Source: Candidatus Pelagibacter communis (GTDB taxonomy: Bacteria > Pseudomonadota > Alphaproteobacteria > Pelagibacterales > Pelagibacteraceae). From it: a stretch of 64,000 nucleotides of DNA. The notes under the pieces are model-generated. The model saw only the letters and a list, made by a program, of their open reading frames with translations. It was not told the DNA's origin and did no database searches. Position numbers and translations under genes: made by a program. The stretch is taken from contig NZ_CVSF01000067.1 in NCBI RefSeq assembly GCF_001179925.1, positions 1-64,000 on the forward strand, in the 5' to 3' direction. Shown here piece after piece: positions 28,310-37,218 of the stretch. Every line of letters starts with the position of its first letter. The stretch's first letter is position 1.

Positions 28310-29314
28310 TTATCTACCGATAGCAACCATTTTTTCTACAGACAATCTTGCTTTATCAATTGTCTTTTGATCCATAAGAATTTCACCAGTTTCATTTTCT
28401 AAACAATTCAAAATTTTTGGCAAAGTTATTTTTTTCATATGGGGACACATATTGCATGGTCTTATAAACTCTACATTTGGATTTTCTACTTGTATATTAT
28501 CACTCATTGAACACTCAGTAACCATCATTACTTTTTTAGGTTGATTATCCTTAACATATTTAATCATGCCGGAAGTTGAGCCCGCAAAGTCACTTGCTTT
28601 TATCACTTCAGGTGGACATTCCGGATGTGCTATTATTTTAATTCCAGGATTATTTTTTCGTATATTTTTAATTTCATTTTCATTAAATTGATCATGAACA
28701 ATACAAATCCCTTTCCATGAAATAATTTCAACATCTACTTGTGAAGCAACATATTTTGCGAGGTAATCATCTGGTAAAAAAATTACTCTTTTAGCTCCTA
28801 ATGATTTTACAATCTTAACTGCATTTGCAGATGTACAGCATACATCTGTTTCAGCTTTTACATCAGCTGAGGTATTAACATAAGAAACTACAGGTACGCC
28901 TGGATATTTTTCTTTAAGCAGTCTAACATCTTTTCCTGTTACAGAGGAGGATAAAGAGCAACCTGCATTCATATCTGGTAATAAAACTTTTTTATTTGGA
29001 CTCATTAATTTTGCAGTCTCTGCCATAAAGTGCACACCTGCCATTACAATTATATCAGCAGAAGTTTTTGATGCCTCAACAGCTAATGCTAAAGAGTCAG
29101 CTGAAAAATCAGCAATACCATGATAAATTTCTGGAGTTTGATAATTATGTGCAAGAATAACAGCATTCTTCTCTTTTTTTAATTGATTAATTTTATGAAT
29201 ATATGGCGCGTGAACTGACCATTCAATTTCAGGCATAACCTTTGAAATTTTTTTATATATTGGATCTGTTGCTTTTTTTACTTCTTGACTAAATTCCATG
29301 GTGAAATCTATCAA
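28310..29314 (-). CDS. nadA: quinolinate synthase NadA
   Basis: [4Fe-4S] enzyme that condenses iminoaspartate with dihydroxyacetone phosphate to give quinolinate. Conserved cysteines lie in PDMNAGCSLSSS, TDVCCTSANAV and the C-terminal CNMCPHMK. The early AHNYQTPEIYHGIADFSADS is characteristic. The length of 334 residues is normal. It heads the nadA-nadC operon and is transcribed away from tRNA-Leu. Confidence 0.97.
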   Translation of the reverse strand: MIDFTMEFSQEVKKATDPIYKKISKVMPEIEWSVHAPYIHKINQLKKEKNAVILAHNYQTPEIYHGIADFSADSLALAVEASKTSADIIVMAGVHFMAETAKLMSPNKKVLLPDMNAGCSLSSSVTGKDVRLLKEKYPGVPVVSYVNTSADVKAETDVCCTSANAVKIVKSLGAKRVIFLPDDYLAKYVASQVDVEIISWKGICIVHDQFNENEIKNIRKNNPGIKIIAHPECPPEVIKASDFAGSTSGMIKYVKDNQPKKVMMVTECSMSDNIQVENPNVEFIRPCNMCPHMKKITLPKILNCLENETGEILMDQKTIDKARLSVEKMVAIGR

Positions 29315-29355
29315 TTTGAAACCTGCTTGTCATTGATTTAATGTGGGTCATATTT

Positions 29356-29441
29356 GCGGTCATGCTGAAATTGGTAGACAGGCACGGTTGAGGGCCGTGT
29401 GGACCTAGTCCATGAGAGTTCGAGTCTCTCTGGCCGCACCA
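29356..29441 (+). tRNA. tRNA-Leu(GAG)
   Basis: The 86-base cloverleaf has a seven-pair acceptor stem (GCGGTCA with TGGCCGC), and CCA is encoded at 29439-29441. The anticodon stem CACGG/CCGTG (29383-29387 with 29395-29399) closes a seven-base loop with anticodon GAG at 29390-29392. A long variable arm (TGGACCTAGTCCA) is the class II feature expected for leucine. The T-arm contains GTTCGAGTC. It reads CUC/CUU codons. Confidence 0.96.
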
Positions 29442-29499
29442 GATTTATCAATTAAACATACTCTTGTTAGACACTTTATTAACCATCTGTTAAATTAAA

Positions 29500-29901
29500 A
29501 TGATTATGAAAAAAAGAATCTTAGTTGATTTGTCAGCCACAATTTTACATCACGGACATATTCGTTTACTAAAAAAAGCTAGTAAGTTTGGAGAAGTTTG
29601 GGTTGCTTTGACAAGTGATAAAGAAATAAAAAAAATAAAAGGTTACAAACCAGAATTAAATTTTAATCAAAGAAAAGAGATTTTAGAGTCTATAAAGTTT
29701 GTTAATAAAGTCATAAAGTCAAAATGGTTGATTGACGAAAAATTTTTAAAAAAGAATAAAATTTTTAAACTTGTACATGGTAATGACAATTCAAATTCGA
29801 TTGATAAACAAAGACTTATAATTTTTAATAGAACCAAAGGAATTAGCAGTACAACAATAAGAAAAAGAAGTAGAAAAATTCTAAGAAAAATAAATAAATA
29901 G
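29500..29901 (+). CDS. cytidylyltransferase-like nucleotidyltransferase
   Basis: This 133-residue protein is of the HxGH nucleotidyltransferase superfamily. HHGHIRLLKKA near residue 19 is the nucleotide-binding HxGH motif, and ISSTTIRKR near the C-terminus matches the ISSTxI/R motif of glycerol-3-phosphate and RfaE-type cytidylyltransferases. It would couple a small phosphorylated substrate to CTP or ATP; the substrate cannot be read from sequence. The start may be the ATG at 29500 or the one two codons later (29506). It stands alone between tRNA-Leu and convergent ygfZ. Confidence 0.82.
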   Translation: MIMKKRILVDLSATILHHGHIRLLKKASKFGEVWVALTSDKEIKKIKGYKPELNFNQRKEILESIKFVNKVIKSKWLIDEKFLKKNKIFKLVHGNDNSNSIDKQRLIIFNRTKGISSTTIRKRSRKILRKINK

Positions 29902-29908
29902 GTGTATT

Positions 29909-30799
29909 CTATTTATTGATCCAATCAGGTTTTATAATATTTAATGAGGCTTCCTTAGTTTGAAAATTCTTTTTTTCATCAAAATTTTTGTCTAAATATT
30001 TTATAAGAGCAAAAGGATATTCAGAGTCAATAAGCACTTTTCCTATTTCAATTTTATTGATAAAAATACTTTCGTCTTTATATAATTTCCCTTTTATAAT
30101 TTTAATTGGAAATAATCTTTTTGAAAGTTTATTTTTTAATTTTATTCTTGCTGTATTTTCCTGTCCAACATAACAACCTTTTTTAAAATCTATGGCGTTT
30201 AGTTCTTCGTAATTACACTCTATTCCAAAAAGCTTATTTTGTAATTTATTTAAATCTTTAGGAACTATTCCATGTCTATGACTAAACGTATAGTACTCTT
30301 TTATGTTTGCATCATTTAAATTTAATTTTTTTAAAGATAAATAAAGTTTTTCTAAATTAATAATTAATCTTGCACCCAACTCTTTTTTTCTTGGATCAAG
30401 AAAAACAGGATCTTCTCCATATTTCAAAGTAAAACCTTCAATACCATTTGCATTTTCTAAACTTAAAAATTTAGTATAACTAAATGTAGCTACTACAAAC
30501 TCATTACTTAAATCTAAAATTTCTACTTTAGATCGTAGCTTGTACATATTAAGCTGCTTAAATAATTGATCAGCTTGAGCTTTCTCACAATCAAGAAAAT
30601 AACCAGACTTATGTTTAATTATGATAAATTCGTATAAAAACTTTCCTTGTGGAGATAATAAAGAGCTAAAACAACTATTTTTTTCGGTAACTTTATTGAT
30701 ATCCTTACTTATTAGGTTCTGTAAAAAATCTTTAGTATCTTGACCGCTCACATAAAGAATAGCTCTATCATCTAAAATGTAAACATTTTTAATATTCAT
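29909..30799 (-). CDS. ygfZ: folate-binding protein YgfZ
   Basis: GcvT-like tetrahydrofolate-dependent protein that helps assemble or repair certain Fe-S clusters. The family signature KGCYVGQENTARIKLKNK is present near residue 205; its Gly-Cys-Tyr-x-Gly-Gln-Glu core defines YgfZ. The length of 296 residues is typical. A role in Fe-S maintenance would fit nearby Fe-S users such as nadA, but no operon link is seen. It is divergent from the dihydroorotase gene. Confidence 0.93.
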   Translation of the reverse strand: MNIKNVYILDDRAILYVSGQDTKDFLQNLISKDINKVTEKNSCFSSLLSPQGKFLYEFIIIKHKSGYFLDCEKAQADQLFKQLNMYKLRSKVEILDLSNEFVVATFSYTKFLSLENANGIEGFTLKYGEDPVFLDPRKKELGARLIINLEKLYLSLKKLNLNDANIKEYYTFSHRHGIVPKDLNKLQNKLFGIECNYEELNAIDFKKGCYVGQENTARIKLKNKLSKRLFPIKIIKGKLYKDESIFINKIEIGKVLIDSEYPFALIKYLDKNFDEKKNFQTKEASLNIIKPDWINK

Positions 30800-30842
30800 A
30801 TTTGATTGATTGTATTTTTTAATATAATTACTTTTTTCACAA

Positions 30843-32153
30843 ATGTTAGATCTTATAATTAAAAATGGACAATGTCATATCGATGGTGAATTAATAAATA
30901 TAGATATTGCAGTTAAAGATGGGAAAATTCACAAACTTAGTGATATTTCTGAAGATGCAAAAGAGGTAATTGATGCTAAGGAATTAATAGTTTTACCAGG
31001 ATGTATCGATACGCAAACTCACTTTAGAGAACCAGGCTCAACAGATACTGAGGATCTTAATTCTGGAAGCAGAGCAGCTGTAGCGGGTGGAATAACAGCT
31101 GTGTTTGAAATGCCAAATACCAATCCTCCAACATCTACGAAAAAAGAATTTCAAAAAAAATTAGATCTAGCAAAAAACAGAATGTATTGTAATTACGCTT
31201 TTTATTTTGGTGCTACTGCTGATAATGCCAATGAATTAGCTGATTTAAAAAATTTAGAGGGTTGTTGTGGAATAAAACTTTTTGCAGGGTCCTCCACAGG
31301 AAACCTTTTAGTTGCAGATGAAAAAGATATTGATACAGTTTTTAAAAATAGCTCAAAAGTGGTTGCAGTTCACTCTGAAGATGAACAAATTTTAAATACA
31401 AATAAAAAATTAATTAAAAAAGGCGATGTACATTCCCATCCAATTTGGAGAAGTGAAGAATGTGCAATGTCTTCAACGAGAAGAATAGTGAGAATTGCTG
31501 AACGTTATAATAAAAAAGCTCATGTTCTTCATATTACGACTAAACAAGAAATAGATTTTTTGTCTCAACACAAAGGCAATATTACTTTCGAGATCACTCC
31601 TCAACATTTAACAATTTACTCACCTGATTGCTACAATAAACTTGGAACGTATGCTCAAATGAACCCACCTATTAGAGATAAATCTCACTATGATAGATTG
31701 TGGTACGCAGTTAAAAATAATTTGAATGATACGATAGGCTCAGATCATGCACCACATTTAAAGGAGAATAAAAATAAAGAATATCCAAATTCACCTTCTG
31801 GAATGCCAGGCGTTCAGACTCTTATGCCAGTTATGCTTGATCATGTTAATAATGGAAAATTAACACTTAACCAGTTGATTAGTCTTGTTTGCGAAAATCC
31901 AGTTAGAATTTTTGGAATTAAAAACAAAGGGTTTATTAAAGAGGGCTTTGATGCAGATTTTACAATTGTAGATATGAATAAAAATATTAAAATTCAAAAT
32001 AAAAATATAGAGAGCAAATGTGGATGGTCCCCATTTAATGGTTACACATTTAAAGGAACTCCTGTATCAACAATTATAGCTGGAAAAGTAAAAATGCAAG
32101 ATGGTAAAATTTTGGGAGATCCTGAAGGCACTCCTTTAAAATTTGATGTATGA
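30843..32153 (+). CDS. pyrC: dihydroorotase-family amidohydrolase with altered HxH motif
   Basis: Cyclic amidohydrolase, most like the dihydroorotase that closes the pyrimidine ring. The family motif reads DTQTHFREPG (56-65), so Q58 replaces the first histidine of the usual metal-binding HxH. The other ligands seem present: carboxylated lysine K145 in GIKLFAGS, H177 in VHSEDE, H230 in HVLHITTK, and D301 in GSDHAPH. EMPNTNPPT is also typical. I recall a similar variant in other alphaproteobacterial dihydroorotases, so activity is likely, but metal content may differ. The four-base overlap with the next glycosyltransferase gene suggests coupling. Confidence 0.88.
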   Translation: MLDLIIKNGQCHIDGELINIDIAVKDGKIHKLSDISEDAKEVIDAKELIVLPGCIDTQTHFREPGSTDTEDLNSGSRAAVAGGITAVFEMPNTNPPTSTKKEFQKKLDLAKNRMYCNYAFYFGATADNANELADLKNLEGCCGIKLFAGSSTGNLLVADEKDIDTVFKNSSKVVAVHSEDEQILNTNKKLIKKGDVHSHPIWRSEECAMSSTRRIVRIAERYNKKAHVLHITTKQEIDFLSQHKGNITFEITPQHLTIYSPDCYNKLGTYAQMNPPIRDKSHYDRLWYAVKNNLNDTIGSDHAPHLKENKNKEYPNSPSGMPGVQTLMPVMLDHVNNGKLTLNQLISLVCENPVRIFGIKNKGFIKEGFDADFTIVDMNKNIKIQNKNIESKCGWSPFNGYTFKGTPVSTIIAGKVKMQDGKILGDPEGTPLKFDV

Positions 32154-32962
32154 GATATCAACCTTTAGTTTCAATACTAATCAATAATTATAATAAACAA
32201 AAATATTGCGTACAAGCTTTAAGATCTGCAAGTTTTCAAAGTTATAAAAAAGTTGAAATAATTTTTTTTGATGATTGTTCTGATGATGAATCATTAAAAA
32301 GAATTGAAAATTTAAATAAAAAATTAAGAAAAAAGATTAAAATTATAAAAAATAAAGTACGGGGCAACATTTACTCATTTAATCAAATGGCTGGTATCAA
32401 AAAGTCCATTGAAAAAAGCAAAGGAAAAATTATTTGTTTAATGGACTCAGATGATTTTTTTAAGAAGAACAAAGTCAAAGAGATAGTAAATTTTTTCTCC
32501 AACAATCCAAGACAAGAAATTTTATTTGATTGCCCTTTTATTTATAAAAATAAAAATGACAAAAAACCAAGTTTAGAGAATTATTTTTTTAGAGAAAATA
32601 AATGGCCCAAGTTTCCTCCCACTAGCTGTATAAGTGTAAGAAAAAACAGCTTAAAAAAAGCTACAAAAAAGATATTTGTAAAAAAATTTGATGAATTATG
32701 GTTAGATTTTCGATTAGCTACTTATTTTGCAATAAATAAAAATCAATTTAATTTGTTAAAGACGAATTTGACCTTTTATAGAAATTACCAAGATAGCTAT
32801 GATAAAAGATTTAAAAAATATCTTAATTTGCAATGGTGGAATAGAAGAAGCCAAGCTTTTGATTTCATATTATTTTTAAATTCTAAGAAATTCAAAAAAA
32901 ATAAATATTCATTCGATTTTTTACTAACAAAACTAATTGATAAATTAAATTTTATTTTTTAA
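32150..32962 (+). CDS. glycosyltransferase family 2
   Basis: GT-A fold sugar transferase of 270 residues. The N-terminal SILINNYNKQKYCVQALRSA and FFDDCSDDES are the nucleotide-sugar binding strand and loop of family 2. MDSDDF near residue 96 supplies the metal-binding DxD-type motif. There is no membrane segment. It likely builds a surface glycan, possibly with the convergent GalE-like enzyme whose gene overlaps its end by 18 bases. Donor and acceptor are unknown. Confidence 0.88.
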   Translation: MRYQPLVSILINNYNKQKYCVQALRSASFQSYKKVEIIFFDDCSDDESLKRIENLNKKLRKKIKIIKNKVRGNIYSFNQMAGIKKSIEKSKGKIICLMDSDDFFKKNKVKEIVNFFSNNPRQEILFDCPFIYKNKNDKKPSLENYFFRENKWPKFPPTSCISVRKNSLKKATKKIFVKKFDELWLDFRLATYFAINKNQFNLLKTNLTFYRNYQDSYDKRFKKYLNLQWWNRRSQAFDFILFLNSKKFKKNKYSFDFLLTKLIDKLNFIF

Positions 32963-33928
32963 TTTATATTTTTCCCATAAAATCATATTAGATATAGAAT
33001 TTTTGATATTAACTTTTGGTTTCCAACCTAATATTTTAATTGCTAATTTACTACTAGCCATCAGCTTATCAGGTTCCCCTTTTAATTTCTTAGTAAAGAT
33101 TATCTTAATGTTTTTAATTTTGATTTTCTTTTGAATAATTCTTAAAATTTCTTTAACACTTAAATATTTTTTTGATCCAAGATTTAATGCTAAAAAATTT
33201 TTTTTGGTTTTTACTATTTTTTTCAAACATAAATAGTGAGCTTTAGCCATATCATTTACATCAATATAATCTCTTACCCCGGTTTTATCTTTTGTATTAA
33301 AGTTTGATCTTATATTTATAGGTTTTCCAAGAATAATATTTTTTATTAGAATTGGAATAAGATGAATTGGTGGATTATGTATTTCTCCAATTTTATTTTT
33401 AAAATTTGAACCAACTACATTAAAATATCTTAAACATATTGATTTGAAAAATTTTTTTGAACATTCTTTTTTTATCAATCTTTCAGATATTAGTTTTGTT
33501 TTTCCGTAATAAGAAATAGGTCTTAAGGATGAACTTTCATTAATTGGGAAAGATCTTTTATTGCCATAAACTGATGCTGAGCTAGAAAAAATTAAATATC
33601 TGATTTTATATTTTTTTGTTAATTCAATAATATTTTTTGTGCCTTGAATATTATTTTTTTGATATAAAGCTTTTTTTTTAAAAGACTCTGTAAGTTTACT
33701 TAAACCAGCTAAATGGTAAATCGCAAAAATCTTGTATTTTTGGAAAATTTTTTCTAATTTATTTTTATTTGTAATGTTAATTTTAAAAAATTTATTTCCT
33801 TTAAATAATTTTTTTTTACCAATAATTAGACTATCAATAACAATAACATTATATTTTTTTTTTTTTAAGAATAAGGAGAGATGGGAACCAATAAAACCAC
33901 ATCCACCAGTAACCAAAATTGTTTTCAT
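32945..33928 (-). CDS. galE: NAD-dependent sugar epimerase, UDP-glucose 4-epimerase-like
   Basis: Extended short-chain dehydrogenase of 327 residues acting on nucleotide sugars. The Rossmann motif GGCGFIGSH is at residues 7-15. The catalytic YYGKTKLISE gives the Tyr-x3-Lys pair, with SSSASVYG before it. The overall layout is that of UDP-glucose 4-epimerase, which supplies UDP-galactose, but related UDP-sugar epimerases cannot be excluded. It lies three bases after the SMR transporter gene on the same strand. Confidence 0.85.
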   Translation of the reverse strand: MKTILVTGGCGFIGSHLSLFLKKKKYNVIVIDSLIIGKKKLFKGNKFFKINITNKNKLEKIFQKYKIFAIYHLAGLSKLTESFKKKALYQKNNIQGTKNIIELTKKYKIRYLIFSSSASVYGNKRSFPINESSSLRPISYYGKTKLISERLIKKECSKKFFKSICLRYFNVVGSNFKNKIGEIHNPPIHLIPILIKNIILGKPINIRSNFNTKDKTGVRDYIDVNDMAKAHYLCLKKIVKTKKNFLALNLGSKKYLSVKEILRIIQKKIKIKNIKIIFTKKLKGEPDKLMASSKLAIKILGWKPKVNIKNSISNMILWEKYKLKNKI

Positions 33929-33931
33929 TCC

Positions 33932-34261
33932 TTAGAGTTTTGCACTATAAATATTTACTAGGATTACTCCTAAAACGATTAAAAATAAACCTACAATAGC
34001 TTGCCATTGTAGAGTCTGTTTAAAAAATATATATCCTAAAATAGCTATAGTAAATATTCCAAGTCCACTCCAACTTGCGTAAACAATTGCTATAGGAAGT
34101 TTATTAACTACAAAAGTGAGCAAGTAAAAAGCACTTAAATAAAAAATTGCTAAAAAAGTTGTCGGAATTATTTTAGTAAAATTTTGTGACACTGGAAGAA
34201 GCATTGTACCAGCAACTTCACAAAAAATTGCCCCTATTAGAAATAAATAAGTCTTAAGCAC
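33932..34261 (-). CDS. small multidrug resistance (SMR) family transporter
   Basis: A 109-residue protein with four hydrophobic helices typical of EmrE/SugE-type proton-coupled exporters. The first helix carries a conserved membrane glutamate in FCEVAGT. A characteristic AIVYASWSGLGI segment is in helix 3. Substrates may be cationic compounds or guanidinium-like metabolites. It overlaps the prpE stop by eight bases, suggesting one transcript with prpE. Confidence 0.93.
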   Translation of the reverse strand: MLKTYLFLIGAIFCEVAGTMLLPVSQNFTKIIPTTFLAIFYLSAFYLLTFVVNKLPIAIVYASWSGLGIFTIAILGYIFFKQTLQWQAIVGLFLIVLGVILVNIYSAKL

Positions 34262-36155
34262 TTTTTAGAATATTGTTTTTTATTAAATCATCTTTAATTT
34301 CATCTAAAATTGCAGGATCATCAATAGTAGGAGGCATTTTATATTCAACATTATCTGCTATTTTTCTAATTGTTCCTCTTAATATTTTACCTGATCTTGT
34401 TTTAGGAAGCCTTTTAATTACAATAGCTACTTTGAACGCTGCAACTGGACCAATTTTATCTCTTACCATTTGAATACACTCTTTAGAAATTGTTTCATTA
34501 TCTTTATCCACACCTGCTTTAAGCACAATCAAACCTATAGGCAATTGGCCTTTTAATTTATCTGCAATTCCAAGAACAGCACATTCCGCTACTGATTGAT
34601 GTTCTGATAAAACTTCTTCAATAGCACCTGTGGAGAGTCTATGACCTGCTACATTTATAATGTCATCAGTCCTTGACATAATCCAGATATATCCATCCTC
34701 ATCTATATGTCCTGCATCATAGGTTTGATAATACCCTTCATAATTTGACATATAATTTTCTTTATATCTTTGATCTGCATTCCAAAGAGTTGGAAAAGTT
34801 CCTGGGGGCAAAGGGAGTTTTACAACTATATCTCCCATTTCATTAGGTTTTGCTAAAGTTTGATCTGCCTTAATAATTTTTACATCATATCCAGGAACAG
34901 CTTTACATGCTGAGCCATATTTAGTTTTCATCATTTCAATACCTGTGCAATTTGAGCTGATTGCCCAACTTGTTTCTGTTTGCCACCAGTGGTCTATAAC
35001 TGGAACTTTTAAAAGATTTTCTGCCCATTTAATAGTATCTGGATCAGCTCTTTCCCCAGCAAGAAATAGACTTTCAAATTTACTCAAATCATACTTTGAA
35101 AAGAATTTTCCTTCAGGATCTTCTTTTTTTATAGCTCTAAAAGCTGTAGGTGCTGTGAATAAAGATTTAACTTTATAATCAGAAATAATTTTCCAAAAAG
35201 CTCCGGCATCAGGTGTCCCAATTGGTTTTCCTTCAAAAAGTACAGTCGTACATCCTTTAAAAAGTGGAGCGTATACAATGTACGAATGACCAACTATCCA
35301 ACCAATGTCACTTGCTGACCACCAAATATCATTTTCATTGATGTTATAAATATTTTTCATTGTCCATTTTAATGCAACAATGTGTCCTCCAATGTCTCTT
35401 ACAATACCTTTTGGAGTTCCAGTGGTTCCAGATGTGTAAAGTATATAAGCAAACTCATTTGATTTCATTTCAACACAATCTGTGTTATTAGCATTTGCAT
35501 ACGCTTCATCCCAACTTATCTCCTTTGGAGCATTTAATTTAACTTCATGACCTTTTCTTTGGAATAAGATCATTTTACTAATTTTATGCTTAGCCTGTTT
35601 AATTGCTTCGTCTACTAATGGTTTATACTCAACAGTTCTTCCAGGTTCAAAACCACAAGAGGCAGTGACTAATATTTTTGCTTTACTGTCATCTATTCTA
35701 CTTGCTAGTTCATTAGAAGCAAATCCACCAAAAACAACTGAGTGTATTGCTCCAATTCTTGCACATGCAAGCATCGCTATTACCGCTTCTGGTATCATAG
35801 GCATGTAGATGATAATCCTATCTCCTTTTTCTGCACCTTGATCTTTAAGTGCACCTGCAAATTTTGATACTTTTAATTTTAATTCCTTATAAGTGAACTT
35901 ACTTTTTTCTCCAGTAATAGGACTATCATAAATTAAAGCAGTTTTATCTCCTTTACCTTGATCTATGTGGAAATCTAAAGCGTTATAGCAAGTATTTGTT
36001 ATGCCATCTTCAAACCATTTATAGAATGGAGGGTTAGATTTATTTAAAATTTTAGTCGGTTTTTTATACCAAAATATATCATTAGATGCCTCTTGCCAAA
36101 ATTTCTCAGGTTTTTGTATTGATTGTTCATAAATCTTCTTAAATTTATCAGGCAT
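34254..36155 (-). CDS. prpE: propionyl-CoA synthetase PrpE (acyl-CoA synthetase)
   Basis: AMP-forming ligase that activates propionate, or another short acid, with CoA. The ATP-binding YILYTSGTTGTPKGI, the GGFASNELASRIDDSK segment and the C-terminal catalytic lysine in TRSGKILRG are present. The sequence SCGFEPGR and overall layout match PrpE more closely than Acs. The length is 633 residues. Methylcitrate or methylmalonyl pathway genes are not in the window. It is transcribed away from proteorhodopsin across a 214-base intergenic region. Confidence 0.88.
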   Translation of the reverse strand: MPDKFKKIYEQSIQKPEKFWQEASNDIFWYKKPTKILNKSNPPFYKWFEDGITNTCYNALDFHIDQGKGDKTALIYDSPITGEKSKFTYKELKLKVSKFAGALKDQGAEKGDRIIIYMPMIPEAVIAMLACARIGAIHSVVFGGFASNELASRIDDSKAKILVTASCGFEPGRTVEYKPLVDEAIKQAKHKISKMILFQRKGHEVKLNAPKEISWDEAYANANNTDCVEMKSNEFAYILYTSGTTGTPKGIVRDIGGHIVALKWTMKNIYNINENDIWWSASDIGWIVGHSYIVYAPLFKGCTTVLFEGKPIGTPDAGAFWKIISDYKVKSLFTAPTAFRAIKKEDPEGKFFSKYDLSKFESLFLAGERADPDTIKWAENLLKVPVIDHWWQTETSWAISSNCTGIEMMKTKYGSACKAVPGYDVKIIKADQTLAKPNEMGDIVVKLPLPPGTFPTLWNADQRYKENYMSNYEGYYQTYDAGHIDEDGYIWIMSRTDDIINVAGHRLSTGAIEEVLSEHQSVAECAVLGIADKLKGQLPIGLIVLKAGVDKDNETISKECIQMVRDKIGPVAAFKVAIVIKRLPKTRSGKILRGTIRKIADNVEYKMPPTIDDPAILDEIKDDLIKNNILKSA

Positions 36156-36369
36156 ACTTTTTTGATTCGTAGTTTAAATTTAATGTGGTTTTTAAATCAC
36201 AAATTGTATTTAATTTTAAAAAATAAGTAAAATCAATGCAAATTAATGACAATTTTGTCTTCTATTATCTAGCTATATTTGGTATTTAACCCCAACTTTG
36301 GCTTAGGGAAGCTTAAGCCTAGTTTATATAAACTAAAAAAGTAAAAACTAACTAAAGAGGGAGTTTTTT
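36156..36369. promoter_or_regulatory. prpE-proteorhodopsin intergenic region and structured proteorhodopsin leader
   Basis: The largest non-coding gap in the window. It holds a 12-base palindrome GACAATTTTGTC at 36248-36259. A hairpin GGCTTA/TAAGCC with an eight-base loop lies at 36300-36319, and a perfect 14-base palindrome AGTTTATATAAACT at 36321-36334. A strong ribosome-binding site GAGGGAG follows at 36357-36363, six bases before the ATG. It must contain promoters for both divergent genes, but I could not assign a clear -35/-10 pair. Confidence 0.55.
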
Positions 36370-37140
36370 ATGAAAAAACTTAAATTGTTTGCTCTTACAA
36401 TTGTAGCCCTAACGGGTATTACAACTGTGGCAAACGCTGCGACCACAATGTTAGCACAGGATGACTTTGTTGGAATTTCCTTTTGGGTAATTTCAATGGG
36501 TATGTTGGCTGCTACAGCGTTCTTTTTTATGGAGAGAAACACTGTTGCTCCTGGCTGGAAAACGTCAGTAACTGTTGCTGGTCTAGTAACTGGTATTGCA
36601 TTCATCCATTACATGTACATGAGAGATGTATGGGTGACTACAGGCGATTCACCAACAGTATATAGATATATTGACTGGTTAATTACTGTGCCACTACAGA
36701 TGATAGAATTCTACTTAATTCTAGTAGCTGTAAGAAAAGCAAACTCAGGAATTTTCTGGAGATTGCTAATTGGTTCATTAGTAATGTTAATCGGTGGATA
36801 TTTAGGAGAAGCTGGATACATCAACGCTACACTTGGTTTTGTAATCGGTATGGCAGGTTGGGTATACATTCTTTATGAAATATTCTCAGGTGAAGCTGGA
36901 AAAGCTGCTGCTAAGAGCGGTAATAAAGCATTAGTAACTGCGTTCGGTGCAATGAGAATGATTGTAACTGTAGGTTGGGCAATTTACCCATTAGGTTATG
37001 TATTTGGTTACTTAACTGGTGGCGTAGATGCAAATACATTAAACGTAGTTTACAACTTAGCTGACTTTATTAATAAGATTGCATTCGGTCTAGTAATCTG
37101 GGCTGCTGCTGTAAGTTCAGCTGGTGCAAGAAGCAGATAA
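36370..37140 (+). CDS. proteorhodopsin, blue-absorbing type
   Basis: Seven-helix retinal protein that pumps protons outward in light and so energises the inner membrane. After a cleavable signal-like N-terminus (1-23), the key residues are H80, proton acceptor D102 in RYIDWL, proton donor E113, and retinal lysine K236 in ADFINKIAFG. They correspond to H75, D97, E108 and K231 of the reference green protein. The spectral-tuning position is Q110 (VPLQM), equivalent to residue 105, which indicates blue absorption as in open-ocean forms. Codon use is more GC-balanced than in its neighbours. It has its own terminator, so is probably transcribed mainly alone. Retinal synthesis genes are not in the window. 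Confidence 0.98.
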   Translation: MKKLKLFALTIVALTGITTVANAATTMLAQDDFVGISFWVISMGMLAATAFFFMERNTVAPGWKTSVTVAGLVTGIAFIHYMYMRDVWVTTGDSPTVYRYIDWLITVPLQMIEFYLILVAVRKANSGIFWRLLIGSLVMLIGGYLGEAGYINATLGFVIGMAGWVYILYEIFSGEAGKAAAKSGNKALVTAFGAMRMIVTVGWAIYPLGYVFGYLTGGVDANTLNVVYNLADFINKIAFGLVIWAAAVSSAGARSR

Positions 37141-37161
37141 TTACTGTTTAAAATAAATTTT

Positions 37162-37199
37162 AGGGCGAGTATGTTTTTACATACTTGCCCTATTTTTTT
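37162..37199 (+). terminator. rho-independent terminator after proteorhodopsin
   Basis: A 13-pair stem (37162-37174 with 37179-37191, one G-T pair) with a TTTT loop is followed by a run of T at 37193-37199. It lies 21 bases after the proteorhodopsin stop and before ferredoxin, so it should end most rhodopsin transcripts. Confidence 0.93.
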
Positions 37200-37218
37200 A
37201 TAAGCTTATATATATTTC

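Noticed and set aside
36370-37140. Sodium pump or sensory rhodopsin
   Set aside because: The acceptor and donor pattern (D102, E113) and retinal region are those of proton-pumping proteorhodopsin, not the NDQ or sensory types.
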